From positions 1 through 64,000 of the forward strand of contig NZ_JALIGC010000034.1 in assembly GCF_024764775.1 (NCBI RefSeq): DNA of 64,000 nucleotides, in the 5' to 3' direction. The number at the start of each line of letters is the position of its first letter. Position 1 is the first letter of the stretch. This DNA comes from Scandinavium manionii (GTDB lineage Bacteria > Pseudomonadota > Gammaproteobacteria > Enterobacterales > Enterobacteriaceae). This document shows positions 17,634 to 25,439 of the stretch, piece by piece. The notes under the pieces were generated by a model, which made no database searches, had not been told where the DNA came from, and saw only the letters and a list, made by a program, of their open reading frames with translations. The position numbers and the translations under genes were made by a program.

Positions 17634-17688
17634 ATAATATCTTCCCGGCGTACAGTGCCCTTATCCAATATGTGCATTTTACACATAT
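17618..17688. promoter_or_regulatory. Probable MarR operators in the divergent promoter
   Basis: ATATGTG and CACATAT form a perfect 7-bp inverted repeat with a 7-bp spacer at 17668-17688. A second related near-palindrome (tatgtgcatgttgcatata) lies at 17618-17636 over the regulator start codon. This is inferred from position and symmetry. Confidence 0.6.
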
Positions 17689-17708
17689 CTTGTTTAAGGA
17701 GAAAGTTT

Positions 17709-18656
17709 ATGAAAGCAGCCGTGGTTTTCGACCCCACTAGCGGTCCGGTATACAGCGATTTCGCGTTGCCGGTGGCCGGAGAAAAACAACAACTGATTAA
17801 GATTTCCGCCTCGGCAATTAGCCATGTGGTGAAAAGCCGTGCCTCAGGCAAACATTACAGCTTCGATGGCACGCTACCCTTTATCGCCGGGATCGACGGC
17901 ACTGGCGTCACCCCGGACGGGCAGCGCGTTTATTTCGTGTTCCCGCCAACGCCGTGGGGAAGCATGGCGCAATTTGCGCCCGTGGATATCGCCCATTGTC
18001 TACCGCTGCCCGACGGTCTGGACGATGCGACCGCTGCCGCGATGGCCAATCCGGGGATGTCGGCCTGGGCCGCGCTGGTTAATCGGGCCGGATTCAAAGC
18101 CGGTGAAACCGTGTTGATTAACGGTGCGACGGGCAGCGCCGGACAGCTGGCGGTGCAAATTGCACGCTATCTGGGCGCGAAGAAAATTATCGCCACCGGG
18201 CGCAATGCACAGGTTTTGGCGAGTCTCAATGCGGATGCCACTATTTTACTGACCGAAGATGAAACCATACTGGCCCAGACGCTGGCCACCCATGCATCGG
18301 CGCAAATTGATGTGGTTGTTGATTATCTGTGGGGAGACAGTGCAGAGCAGTTGTTGACCGCGCTGGCAAAACACACGCCGGGCGTGACGCCCGTGCGCTA
18401 TGTACAGGTCGGTTCTCTGGCAGGTCAAGAGATTACGTTGCCCAGCGCGGTGCTGCGCTCATCACCGATTCAACTGATGGGTAGCGGGATTGGCAGCCTC
18501 TCCCTACCCCAGCTAGTGCATGCTACAGGAGAAATGCTGCAGGCCGCCGTCACCGGGAAATTTACCATTGCCCATAAGACGGTGCCGTTAGCCGATGTCG
18601 CTCAGGCCTGGCCGCAGGATAACAGCCAGAACCGGACCGTCTTTCTCATCAAATAA
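17709..18656 (+). CDS. Zinc-independent quinone oxidoreductase-like dehydrogenase (MDR family)
   Basis: The 315-residue medium-chain dehydrogenase has an N-terminal GroES-like domain and a Rossmann domain with NGATGSAGQLAVQIA near residue 140. The zinc-binding cysteine cluster of alcohol dehydrogenases is absent, so a quinone or enone reductase type is more likely. The ATG at 17709 has an AAGGAGA ribosome site. Divergent pairing with a MarR regulator suggests a response to a small electrophile or aromatic compound (inference). Confidence 0.82.
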   Translation: MKAAVVFDPTSGPVYSDFALPVAGEKQQLIKISASAISHVVKSRASGKHYSFDGTLPFIAGIDGTGVTPDGQRVYFVFPPTPWGSMAQFAPVDIAHCLPLPDGLDDATAAAMANPGMSAWAALVNRAGFKAGETVLINGATGSAGQLAVQIARYLGAKKIIATGRNAQVLASLNADATILLTEDETILAQTLATHASAQIDVVVDYLWGDSAEQLLTALAKHTPGVTPVRYVQVGSLAGQEITLPSAVLRSSPIQLMGSGIGSLSLPQLVHATGEMLQAAVTGKFTIAHKTVPLADVAQAWPQDNSQNRTVFLIK

Positions 18657-18676
18657 CATCCCCAAAAAAGAAGGGG

Positions 18677-18705
18677 TTGAAGTTATTAATGAGAAGCATT
18701 ATCTT
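18677..18705 (+). promoter_or_regulatory. Fur-controlled promoter of the RyhB-like RNA
   Basis: The -35 is TTGAAG (18677-18682) and the -10 is TATCTT (18700-18705), with 17 bp between. The stretch 18685-18703 (attaatgagaagcattatc) matches the 19-bp Fur box GATAATGATAATCATTATC at 15 positions and overlaps the spacer and -10, so iron-loaded Fur should block it. Confidence 0.82.
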
Positions 18706-18712
18706 TCTCATT

Positions 18713-18804
18713 ACTGAATAGTTGAGCAAATCACTCAGGTATTCGGTACGACATTGCTCACATTGCTTCCAGTATGACTTGCCCGCCTTGCGCGGGCTTT
18801 TTTT
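18713..18804 (+). ncRNA. RyhB-like iron-responsive small RNA (RyhB-2 type paralogue)
   Basis: The segment 18748-18775 reads acgacattgctcacattg followed by cttccagtat, identical to the conserved core of E. coli RyhB. A 5' hairpin forms from ACTGAATA (18713) with TATTCGGT, and TGAG with CTCA. The 3' end is a gcccgc/gcgggc stem with seven T residues. Length is about 92 nt. A Fur-box promoter sits directly upstream. RyhB pairs with mRNAs of iron-using proteins with Hfq when iron is scarce. The locus differs from that of K-12 ryhB, so this is probably a second copy like Salmonella RyhB-2 (inference). Confidence 0.88.
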
Positions 18805-19390
18805 ACTTTTTGTTCAGGTCGTCATCCGGCCAATATTTATAGCCATTGACCATCGCCTGGGCTGCCAGACCTTTTTCGGTCATTTCATAGACGCTGACTT
18901 TAGACGGTAAGGATTCCGTCCCCGTTGCGACGCCATTGGCAGAAGCACCCGCTCCAGCACCTTTATCATCGTATTTCGCTGCCGCGTTGGCATCCGCGCC
19001 AACAACATAGCCGTCGGTGATAAATTTATTCAGTGATTTGGTGTCGTGGAAGACAATAACCGTGCTCAGCTGTTTGATGCCCACACCCACACCTGCGCCA
19101 CCTTGCGCCATTTTCATGTAGGTATCTTTACCGCTGTGCAGATCTTTCACCACGCCGTAACCACTACCAAAACCAAAGACGAAAATTTTGCTACTGTTGC
19201 TGGAGAAGACGGCGTAACCAGTTGAGTGCTGAATATCGCTGCGTGCTTCAGGATGTAGGTTATACAGCTGGGTTAAGGTGTCGGTGCGCATTTTTTGAAT
19301 GGTGGCACGCTGTTCGCGGGCGGTATCGCCGCTGGCACTGCAACCGGCAATAACGAGTGCCGAAATAAGAAAGAGGGATTTAAGTTTCAT
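18803..19390 (-). CDS. SYLF/YSC84-domain lipoprotein
   Basis: The product has a lipoprotein signal peptide with lipobox VIAGC, acylated cysteine at residue 17. The body resembles a SYLF (DUF500) domain: GYAVFSSNSSKIFVFGFGSGYGVV, then GGAGVGVGIKQL and IVFHDTKSLNKFI, a fold linked to lipid binding. It is probably anchored in the envelope. The ATG at 19388-19390 gives a standard signal peptide; an ATG three codons upstream is also possible. It converges on the RyhB-like RNA, whose T-run overlaps its stop codon. Confidence 0.8.
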   Translation of the reverse strand: MKLKSLFLISALVIAGCSASGDTAREQRATIQKMRTDTLTQLYNLHPEARSDIQHSTGYAVFSSNSSKIFVFGFGSGYGVVKDLHSGKDTYMKMAQGGAGVGVGIKQLSTVIVFHDTKSLNKFITDGYVVGADANAAAKYDDKGAGAGASANGVATGTESLPSKVSVYEMTEKGLAAQAMVNGYKYWPDDDLNKK

Positions 19391-19554
19391 CGTTAACATC
19401 TGCGTCTAATCATGAGCGCGTTATTTTAGGCAGATTGCGGGCAGATGCGAGCGAAGCGGCGGGTACAACTGTAAGCAATTTATTTATAAATTTCAGATAT
19501 GTAGCGAAATTGTTACAGCAAAGAGTGGCTACCAGGCAGCCACTCTTATGACAC

Positions 19555-20187
19555 TCAGAAGCGATAACCTGCCGAGAACATAAATACCCACGGATCAAGG
19601 CGGGTGTGAATGGTTTGATTCTCACCTCCGGCCTTAAACTTCACATCGGTATCCACGTCCATATACCAGACCGAGGCGTTAATCAGCCAGTCGCGGTTAA
19701 TCAGATAATCAACCCCCACCTGTCCTGCCGCGCCCCAGGAGTCAGTGGCGCTGAGATCGGACAGACCGGCATCTTTACCGGTATCGTTGAAATCAGTGTT
19801 AAAGAAGGTGGTGTAGTTGATACCTGCCCCGATGTACGGACGCACTTTGCTGCTGGCATCGAAGAAATACCACTGTGCCATCAGCGTAGGCGGTAACAAA
19901 TTCATCGTTGCTATGGTTCCGGTCGGGCCGGTACCAACTTTACTGCGAAACGGCGAGGCGGCCAGCAGTTCGATACCGATGTTATCCGTCGCCATATAGG
20001 TGAAGGTTAAACCGAGCTGAGTATTGTTATCGACGGTGAAACTTCCGAGGCCCAACACATTATCCGAACCTTCTGTTGGGCGAATCGTCGCGGAACCTGC
20101 ACGTATAAAGAACTCACCCGCTTCATGCGCCCAGGCTCCGCCAGAGAGACTGCTTAAAACCAGCGCTGCCACTGCTAACTTTTTCAT
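19555..20187 (-). CDS. ompW: Outer membrane protein OmpW
   Basis: The 210-residue precursor has a 20-residue signal peptide ending WAHEAG, then an 8-stranded beta-barrel typical of OmpW (LGLTFTYMATDNIGIELLA, LPPTLMAQWYF, and a C-terminal aromatic residue in SAGYRF). OmpW forms a narrow hydrophobic channel for small apolar solutes. The ATG at 20185-20187 is better spaced from AAGGAA than one two codons upstream. A candidate FNR box upstream agrees with the oxygen regulation known for ompW. Confidence 0.94.
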   Translation of the reverse strand: MKKLAVAALVLSSLSGGAWAHEAGEFFIRAGSATIRPTEGSDNVLGLGSFTVDNNTQLGLTFTYMATDNIGIELLAASPFRSKVGTGPTGTIATMNLLPPTLMAQWYFFDASSKVRPYIGAGINYTTFFNTDFNDTGKDAGLSDLSATDSWGAAGQVGVDYLINRDWLINASVWYMDVDTDVKFKAGGENQTIHTRLDPWVFMFSAGYRF

Positions 20188-20290
20188 ATCCATTCCTTCC
20201 CTATGGTTTTTATAAGCGCGCTGAATATACCCACAAATAAGTAAAAACGATCCAACTCAGATCACACTCGTTCCTGAGATTTAACATTCA

Positions 20291-20304
20291 TTGATCTGGA
20301 TTAA
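20291..20304. promoter_or_regulatory. Candidate FNR site in the ompW-yciC intergenic region
   Basis: TTGATCTGGATTAA matches the FNR consensus TTGAT-N4-ATCAA at 9 of 10 positions. The intergenic stretch 20188-20584 is AT-rich and otherwise shows no gene on either strand that I can support. Confidence 0.6.
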
Positions 20305-20584
20305 TTTTTAACGGTGGATTACTTACAATTAAAACCCATCTGCATCAATTTTTGACTTTTCTCTGTTACAAAAAAGGCGGTCTGGAAGGTTCGTCCCGCT
20401 TTCCTGTCAAATCAAAGACGACGCAAATGGTGAAATTATGCTCTAAATGCTTCTGGCGCCCCTTTTTGCTTACTACTCCTTTACAAAGATATGCCTTTCC
20501 ATACAGGTGTTGATGCTGCCACTTTGACGTCGGCTGGGTTACAATTGCCGGCTTATTACTACCAGCCAGACTCAAGGAGAGTGC

Positions 20585-21328
20585 ATGTCTATCACGGCTA
20601 AGTCGGTTTACCGTGACACGGGTAATTTTTTTCGTAATCAGTTCGTTACTGTTCTGCTGATTGCGTTGTTGTGTGCATTTATCACGGTGGTTCTTGGCCA
20701 TGCGTTTTCACCGAGCGACGAACAGCTCGCACTGTTGAGCAGCGGCGATAATCTTGCGGGTAGCGTAGGGCTATTTGAGCTGGTGCAAAACATGACGCCG
20801 GAACAGCAGCAGATCCTGCTGCGCGCGTCAGCAGCGTCGACGTTCTCAGGACTGATTGGTAATGCCATTCTCGCGGGCGGCGTACTGCTGCTTATCCAGA
20901 TGGTCTCTGCGGGTCAGCGCGTCAGCGCTCTGCGTGCCATCGGTGCCAGTGCTCCGGTGCTGCCGAAACTGCTGCTGCTCATCTTCCTCACCACGTTCCT
21001 GGTGCAGATGGGCGTGATGCTGGTTGTGGTTCCTGGCGTGCTGCTGGCAATCGTGTTCTCTTTTGCACCGATAATGCTGGTCCAGGACAAACTGGGTATT
21101 TTCACCTCGCTGCGCAGCAGTATGCGTCTGGCTTGGGCGAATATGCGTCTGGTGGCCCCGGCGGTCATCGGCTGGCTGCTGGCGAAAACCCTACTGCTTA
21201 TCTTCGCACCCAACTTTGCCGTGCTGACGCCAAACGTAGGCGCGGTGGTGGTGAACTGCATCAGCAACCTTATTTCCGCTTTATTGCTGATCTATTTATT
21301 CCGCCTGTATATGCTTATTCGTAACTGA
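20585..21328 (+). CDS. yciC: UPF0259 inner membrane protein YciC
   Basis: The 247-residue polytopic membrane protein matches YciC: FVTVLLIALLCAFITVVL, LLLLIFLTTFLVQMGVMLVV and NLISALLLIYLFRLYML are clear helices, about six in total. Function is unknown. An AAGGAG ribosome site precedes the ATG. yciB follows after 52 bp containing a GGCCCGG/CCGGGCC hairpin (21338-21356) without a T-run, perhaps an attenuating or stabilising element. Confidence 0.93.
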   Translation: MSITAKSVYRDTGNFFRNQFVTVLLIALLCAFITVVLGHAFSPSDEQLALLSSGDNLAGSVGLFELVQNMTPEQQQILLRASAASTFSGLIGNAILAGGVLLLIQMVSAGQRVSALRAIGASAPVLPKLLLLIFLTTFLVQMGVMLVVVPGVLLAIVFSFAPIMLVQDKLGIFTSLRSSMRLAWANMRLVAPAVIGWLLAKTLLLIFAPNFAVLTPNVGAVVVNCISNLISALLLIYLFRLYMLIRN

Positions 21329-21380
21329 TCTCTCCCAGGCCCGGAGTACCCGGGCCGTTACTGAAATACGGAACCGATGT

Positions 21381-21917
21381 ATGAAGCAGTTTCTGGATTT
21401 TTTACCGCTGGTGGTGTTCTTTGTTTTCTACAAACTTTATGACATCTACACCGCAACTACGGCACTGATCATCGCCACCGCGGTAGTATTGATTTACTGC
21501 TGGGTGCGCTATCGCAAAGTTGAAAAAATGGCGCTGATTACCTTCGTGCTGGTTGCGGTATTCGGTGGCCTGACGCTGTTCTTCCATAACGATGAATTTA
21601 TCAAATGGAAGGTCACTGTGATTTACGGTCTGTTCGCCGGGGCGTTGCTGTTCAGCCAGTGGATCATGAAAAAGCCGCTGATCCAGCGCATGCTGGGTAA
21701 AGAGCTAACCCTGCCGCAGTTCGTTTGGTCGCGTTTGAATATTGCCTGGGCGCTGTTCTTCATCGTCTGCGGTCTGGCAAACATTTATATCGCATTCTGG
21801 ATGCCGCAAAATATCTGGGTAAACTTTAAAGTGTTCGGCTTAACCGCCCTTACCCTGATTTTCACACTGCTGAGCGGCGTGTACATCTACCGCCACATGC
21901 CGCAGGACGACAAGTAA
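21381..21917 (+). CDS. yciB: Inner membrane protein YciB (septation protein A family)
   Basis: The 178-residue protein has about five membrane helices and matches YciB/IspZ in its FLDFLPLVVFFVFYKLYDIY start and WVNFKVFGLTALTLIFTLL end. E. coli YciB interacts with cell-elongation and division proteins and helps envelope integrity. The next gene, yciA, begins immediately after the stop codon. Confidence 0.94.
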   Translation: MKQFLDFLPLVVFFVFYKLYDIYTATTALIIATAVVLIYCWVRYRKVEKMALITFVLVAVFGGLTLFFHNDEFIKWKVTVIYGLFAGALLFSQWIMKKPLIQRMLGKELTLPQFVWSRLNIAWALFFIVCGLANIYIAFWMPQNIWVNFKVFGLTALTLIFTLLSGVYIYRHMPQDDK

Positions 21918-22316
21918 ATGACCGTAAGCAGTGAAGCGCCACTGGGCGATTTAGTTCTGCGTACGCTGGCGATGCCCGCGGACACCAACGCCAATGGCGA
22001 TATTTTTGGCGGCTGGATTATGTCGCAGATGGACCTCGGCGGCGCGATTATGGCCAAAGAGATTGCCCAGGGCCGAGTAGTGACTGTGCGTGTCGATGGC
22101 ATGACGTTCCTGCGTCCGGTCGCGGTCGGTGACGTGGTGTGCTGCTACGCACGCTGCACCAAACGCGGCACAACGTCGATTACGGTAAACATTGAAGTGT
22201 GGGTGAAGAAAGTCTCTTCAGAGCCTATCGGTCAGCGTTATAAAGCCACCGAAGCGCTGTTTATCTATGTAGCGGTGGACAACGAAGGGAAGCCGCGGCC
22301 ATTTCCGCAAGCGTAA
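21918..22316 (+). CDS. yciA: Acyl-CoA thioesterase YciA
   Basis: This is a 132-residue hotdog-fold thioesterase with the active-site region ADTNANGDIFGGWIMSQMD. YciA hydrolyses a broad range of acyl-CoAs in the cytoplasm. It is the last gene of yciCBA. In E. coli tonB lies next to yciA; here a terminator and then yniB follow, marking a rearrangement junction. Confidence 0.94.
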   Translation: MTVSSEAPLGDLVLRTLAMPADTNANGDIFGGWIMSQMDLGGAIMAKEIAQGRVVTVRVDGMTFLRPVAVGDVVCCYARCTKRGTTSITVNIEVWVKKVSSEPIGQRYKATEALFIYVAVDNEGKPRPFPQA

Positions 22317-22322
22317 AATAAT

Positions 22323-22350
22323 AAACCGGTCTTGATGACCGGTTTTTTTT
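22323..22350. terminator. Terminator between yciA and yniB
   Basis: The stem aaaccggtc/gaccggttt has a TTGAT loop and a run of T residues, between convergent genes. Confidence 0.88.
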
Positions 22351-22351
22351 A

Positions 22352-22888
22352 TTACAGGAAACCTAACAGTTTAAAGAAGAAGTATCCCGCCACAATCACA
22401 ATCACCGGCAGAACGTACAGTTCGAAAATCTGTAAAAAGAGGGTGTGGTGAGGAACCACAATTTTTGCCTCAAGTTGCTCTCTGCTTAAGCCTTCCGGCC
22501 CTTTCGCTTTCTCGAGGATCAGTTGATCCTGCACGCCTTCACGCACAAACTTCGCCTGACGGCTCATGCGCGCGCCCGACGACTGCAGAGCCAGGCCGAC
22601 AAACACCAGCGCGAAGATAATCCAGAACCCAATATTCAGGCTGTGGTGAAAATCCGGCTGCGGCGAGTTGTACCAGAAAAAATTCAGGAACGGCGTATTA
22701 AAACGGATCATCTCAATCATTACGTGAGCAAAATCGAGCAGAACGGCGTCGATGCCTGGCTGCTTCTCACTGTGCTCAAACATGAATTTGAACACCGATA
22801 TTAACGTGGAAATCACGGCCGGGATAAAAATGACCCAGCCCAAAATACGTTTCAGTACGGCGATGCGTCCAGCTTGTTGATACGTCAT
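22352..22888 (-). CDS. yniB: Inner membrane protein YniB
   Basis: The 178-residue protein matches E. coli YniB in length, has hydrophobic segments near the start (VIFIPAVISTLISVF), in the middle (FWIIFALVFVGLAL) and at the end (LYVLPVIVIVAGYFFF). Function is unknown. It is divergent from hxpB as in E. coli, but its other neighbour is yciA instead of yniA, so a chromosomal junction lies just downstream of its stop. Confidence 0.92.
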   Translation of the reverse strand: MTYQQAGRIAVLKRILGWVIFIPAVISTLISVFKFMFEHSEKQPGIDAVLLDFAHVMIEMIRFNTPFLNFFWYNSPQPDFHHSLNIGFWIIFALVFVGLALQSSGARMSRQAKFVREGVQDQLILEKAKGPEGLSREQLEAKIVVPHHTLFLQIFELYVLPVIVIVAGYFFFKLLGFL

Positions 22889-23027
22889 GGGTTCCCCTTG
22901 TTCAGACGCGCTTTTTGTTTCGCTGTAAGTCTACCTTTAGTTGTGGCTTTTCGCCTGCGCTTTAAAAGCGATATGGTGTACGATTAGGTCGAATCTCAGG
23001 CCTTTTTACCTCTACAGGAGTTGCCTT

Positions 23028-23696
23028 ATGACAGCCCAGCGTCAAATTCTTGCCGCTATCTTTGATATGGATGGTTTACTGATTGATTCCGAACCGCTGT
23101 GGGATCGTGCCGAACTGGATGTTATTGCCGGTTTGGGTGTCGATATTTCACGCCGCAACGAATTGCCTGACACGCTCGGTCTGCGAATCGATATGGTTGT
23201 AGAACTCTGGTTCGCGCAACAGCCGTGGAACGGGCCGAGCCGTGAAGAAGTCACCGCACGCATCATCAGCCATGCGATTTCCCTGGTTGAAGAACAACGT
23301 CCGCTGCTGGCTGGCGCGCGCGAAGCTATTGCACTGTGCAAATCTCAGGGTCTGAAGATTGGTCTGGCATCTGCTTCCCCGCTGCACATGCTGGAAAAGG
23401 TGCTGGCAATGTTCGACCTGCGTGAGCAGTTCGACGCCCTCGCCTCCGCCGAAAAGCTGCAATACAGCAAACCACATCCGCAGGTGTATCTGGACTGCGC
23501 CGCGAAACTCGGTGTCGATCCGCTAACCTGCGTGGCGCTGGAAGACTCCGTTAACGGAATGATCGCCAGTAAAGCCGCACGTATGCGTTCAATCGTGGTA
23601 CCTGAACATGAAAACCAGGCAGACCCACGCTATGTGCTCGCAAACGTGAAGCTCTCCTCGCTGGAGCAGCTGACTACCGAGCACCTGTTCGGTTAG
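23028..23696 (+). CDS. hxpB: Hexitol phosphatase B (HAD superfamily)
   Basis: The 222-residue HAD phosphatase has motif I FDMDG with nucleophile D13 and acid D15, motif II SAS near residue 115, and motif IV ALEDSVNG. E. coli YniC dephosphorylates sorbitol-6-phosphate, mannitol-6-phosphate and 2-deoxyglucose-6-phosphate. The ATG at 23028 has an AGGAG site; a longer opening upstream is not supported. A GC-rich inverted repeat (23705-23727) follows the stop. Confidence 0.93.
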   Translation: MTAQRQILAAIFDMDGLLIDSEPLWDRAELDVIAGLGVDISRRNELPDTLGLRIDMVVELWFAQQPWNGPSREEVTARIISHAISLVEEQRPLLAGAREAIALCKSQGLKIGLASASPLHMLEKVLAMFDLREQFDALASAEKLQYSKPHPQVYLDCAAKLGVDPLTCVALEDSVNGMIASKAARMRSIVVPEHENQADPRYVLANVKLSSLEQLTTEHLFG

Positions 23697-23760
23697 GCTC
23701 TTCTGCCCGGCAGCATCGTTGCCGGGCAATTGTCATAAAAACGCCACCACCGTCAAAATA

Positions 23761-23780
23761 ATTAAAACATCGTTTTATTT
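23761..23780. promoter_or_regulatory. Candidate KdgR operator upstream of kduD
   Basis: ATTAAAACATCGTTTTATTT is a near-palindrome close to the KdgR consensus (AAA-rich arms, C and G flanking a central AT). It lies 83 bp before a KdgR-regulon-type gene, which supports the call. Confidence 0.65.
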
Positions 23781-23862
23781 TAGTTTGAGTTTTCACGCCC
23801 TCGCCTCTATGCTTCTCGCATTACCTGCATCATAGCGATAAAAACAGGCCAGAGGAGTGCTT

Positions 23863-24624
23863 ATGATTCTCAATGCGTTCAATCTTTCCGGAAAAGTGGC
23901 GATTATCACCGGCTGCGATACCGGTTTAGGCCAGGGTATGGCACTAGGGCTTGCTGAAGCCGGGTGCGACATCGTTGGCGTGAGTCGCAAAAACCCACAA
24001 CAAACGGCAGAGCGCGTTCAGGCGCTAGGCCGCCGATTCAGCTTCGTTCAGGCCGATCTCAGCCAGCAGGATAAAGTTGAAGAGATAGTTACCCGTGCGG
24101 TTTCCGAAATGGGGCGTATCGATATTCTGGTTAACAATGCCGGAACCATTCGCCGGGAAGATGCGCTGAATTTCAGCGAAAAGGACTGGGACGACGTGAT
24201 GAATCTGAACCTGAAATCGGTGTTTTTCCTCGCTCAGGCCGCTGCCCGCCAGTTCATCCGTCAGGGTGACGGCGGAAAAATCATTAATATCGCGTCGATG
24301 TTATCCTTCCAGGGCGGGATCCGCGTACCATCCTACACCGCCTCAAAAAGTGGCGTGTTGGGCATCACTCGCCTGCTGGCAAATGAATGGGCGCAGCATG
24401 GTATCAACGTTAATGCCATTGCTCCGGGCTATATGGCGACCAACAACACTCAGGCTCTGCGCGAAGATGAGGACCGCAACAAAGCGATTGTCGAGCGCAT
24501 CCCGGCCGGTCGCTGGGGAAACCCGGAAGACCTGCAGGGACCGGTGGTATTTCTGGCCTCGGCGGCATCTGATTACGTCAACGGTTACACACTTGCGGTA
24601 GACGGTGGCTGGCTGGCCCGCTAA
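23863..24624 (+). CDS. kduD: 2-dehydro-3-deoxy-D-gluconate 5-dehydrogenase
   Basis: The 253-residue SDR matches KduD: TGCDTGLGQGMALGLAEAG at the nucleotide site, NNAG, and the YTASK catalytic pair, with the near-invariant NVNAIAPGYMATNNTQ. It interconverts 2,5-diketo-3-deoxygluconate and 2-keto-3-deoxygluconate in pectin and uronate breakdown. The ATG at 23863 follows GAGGAG. Its usual partner kduI is not adjacent; the gene is inserted alone between hxpB and ydjM, which are neighbours in K-12. Confidence 0.9.
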   Translation: MILNAFNLSGKVAIITGCDTGLGQGMALGLAEAGCDIVGVSRKNPQQTAERVQALGRRFSFVQADLSQQDKVEEIVTRAVSEMGRIDILVNNAGTIRREDALNFSEKDWDDVMNLNLKSVFFLAQAAARQFIRQGDGGKIINIASMLSFQGGIRVPSYTASKSGVLGITRLLANEWAQHGINVNAIAPGYMATNNTQALREDEDRNKAIVERIPAGRWGNPEDLQGPVVFLASAASDYVNGYTLAVDGGWLAR

Positions 24625-24684
24625 ACGCGGGATTTTGCAAACAGTTACACCGTCACCTCTTCCGCCCACTGTATAAAAACCCTA

Positions 24685-24704
24685 TACTGTATGAATTGAC
24701 AGTT
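24685..24704. promoter_or_regulatory. LexA (SOS) box of ydjM
   Basis: TACTGTATGAATTGACAGTT contains CTGT-N8-ACAG with good flanks. A degenerate second CTGT-containing box may overlap upstream (24667-24686). E. coli ydjM is a known LexA target. Confidence 0.85.
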
Positions 24705-24718
24705 TGACGGGTTTTATC

Positions 24719-25309
24719 ATGACGGCGGAAGGCCACCTGCTCTTTTCAATAGCCTGCGCGGTGTTTGCCAAAAATGCCGAACTGACTCCGGTTCTGGCGC
24801 AGGGTGACTGGTGGCATATTGTTCCCGCTGCGGTATTGACCTGCCTGCTGCCGGACATCGATCACCCGAAGTCCTTCCTTGGGCAGCGCCTGAGCTGGAT
24901 AGCCAAACCCGTGGCGCGAATATTCGGCCACCGCGGCTTTACCCATAGCCTGCTGGCGGTATTCGGCAGCCTGACCCTGTTCTATCTAAAAGTGCCCGAA
25001 ACCTGGTTTATTCCTGCCGATGTATTGCAGGGCATGGTGCTCGGCTATCTGAGTCATATTCTTGCCGACATGCTGACACCTGCGGGCGTGCCGTTACTGT
25101 GGCCGTGCCGTTGGCGTTTCCGCCTGCCTATTCTCGCACCGCGTAAAGGGAATCAGCTCGAACGCGTGCTGTGTATGGTGTTGTTCGTGTACGCCGTGTG
25201 GATGCCGCAATCTATGCCGGATAACAGCGCCGTCCGCTGGTCATCCGGCCTCATTAGCGAACTGCAATTTCGCTTCGACAAGTTTATTAATCACCAGAAT
25301 GGCCATTAA
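24719..25309 (+). CDS. ydjM: Inner membrane protein YdjM, LexA-regulated
   Basis: The 196-residue protein matches E. coli YdjM, a LexA-binding metal-dependent hydrolase-like (DUF457) membrane protein: LPDIDHP and FGHRGFTHSLLAVF carry the conserved His and Asp residues, with several hydrophobic helices. Its role in the SOS response is unknown. The ATG lies about 15 bp downstream of the LexA box, so LexA would block its transcription directly. Confidence 0.93.
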   Translation: MTAEGHLLFSIACAVFAKNAELTPVLAQGDWWHIVPAAVLTCLLPDIDHPKSFLGQRLSWIAKPVARIFGHRGFTHSLLAVFGSLTLFYLKVPETWFIPADVLQGMVLGYLSHILADMLTPAGVPLLWPCRWRFRLPILAPRKGNQLERVLCMVLFVYAVWMPQSMPDNSAVRWSSGLISELQFRFDKFINHQNGH

Positions 25310-25439
25310 ATCGCCTGCAAGAGAGTTTTTGGAATAATCCATTCCATTTGAATATAAGCGTCAAATCACACTTCTGATAATCTTGCGCCATTAGAGCGTG
25401 TCTATTTTTAGACACAATAATGAGATCAGGAGAACGGGG

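Noticed and set aside
18722..18910. Plus-strand 62-codon reading frame
   Set aside because: It runs through the RyhB-like RNA and antisense to the lipoprotein gene; the RNA explains the sequence better.
20366..20701. Minus-strand 111-codon frame upstream of yciC
   Set aside because: It overlaps the yciC start and promoter, has no ribosome site or recognisable motif, and reads as a chance opening.
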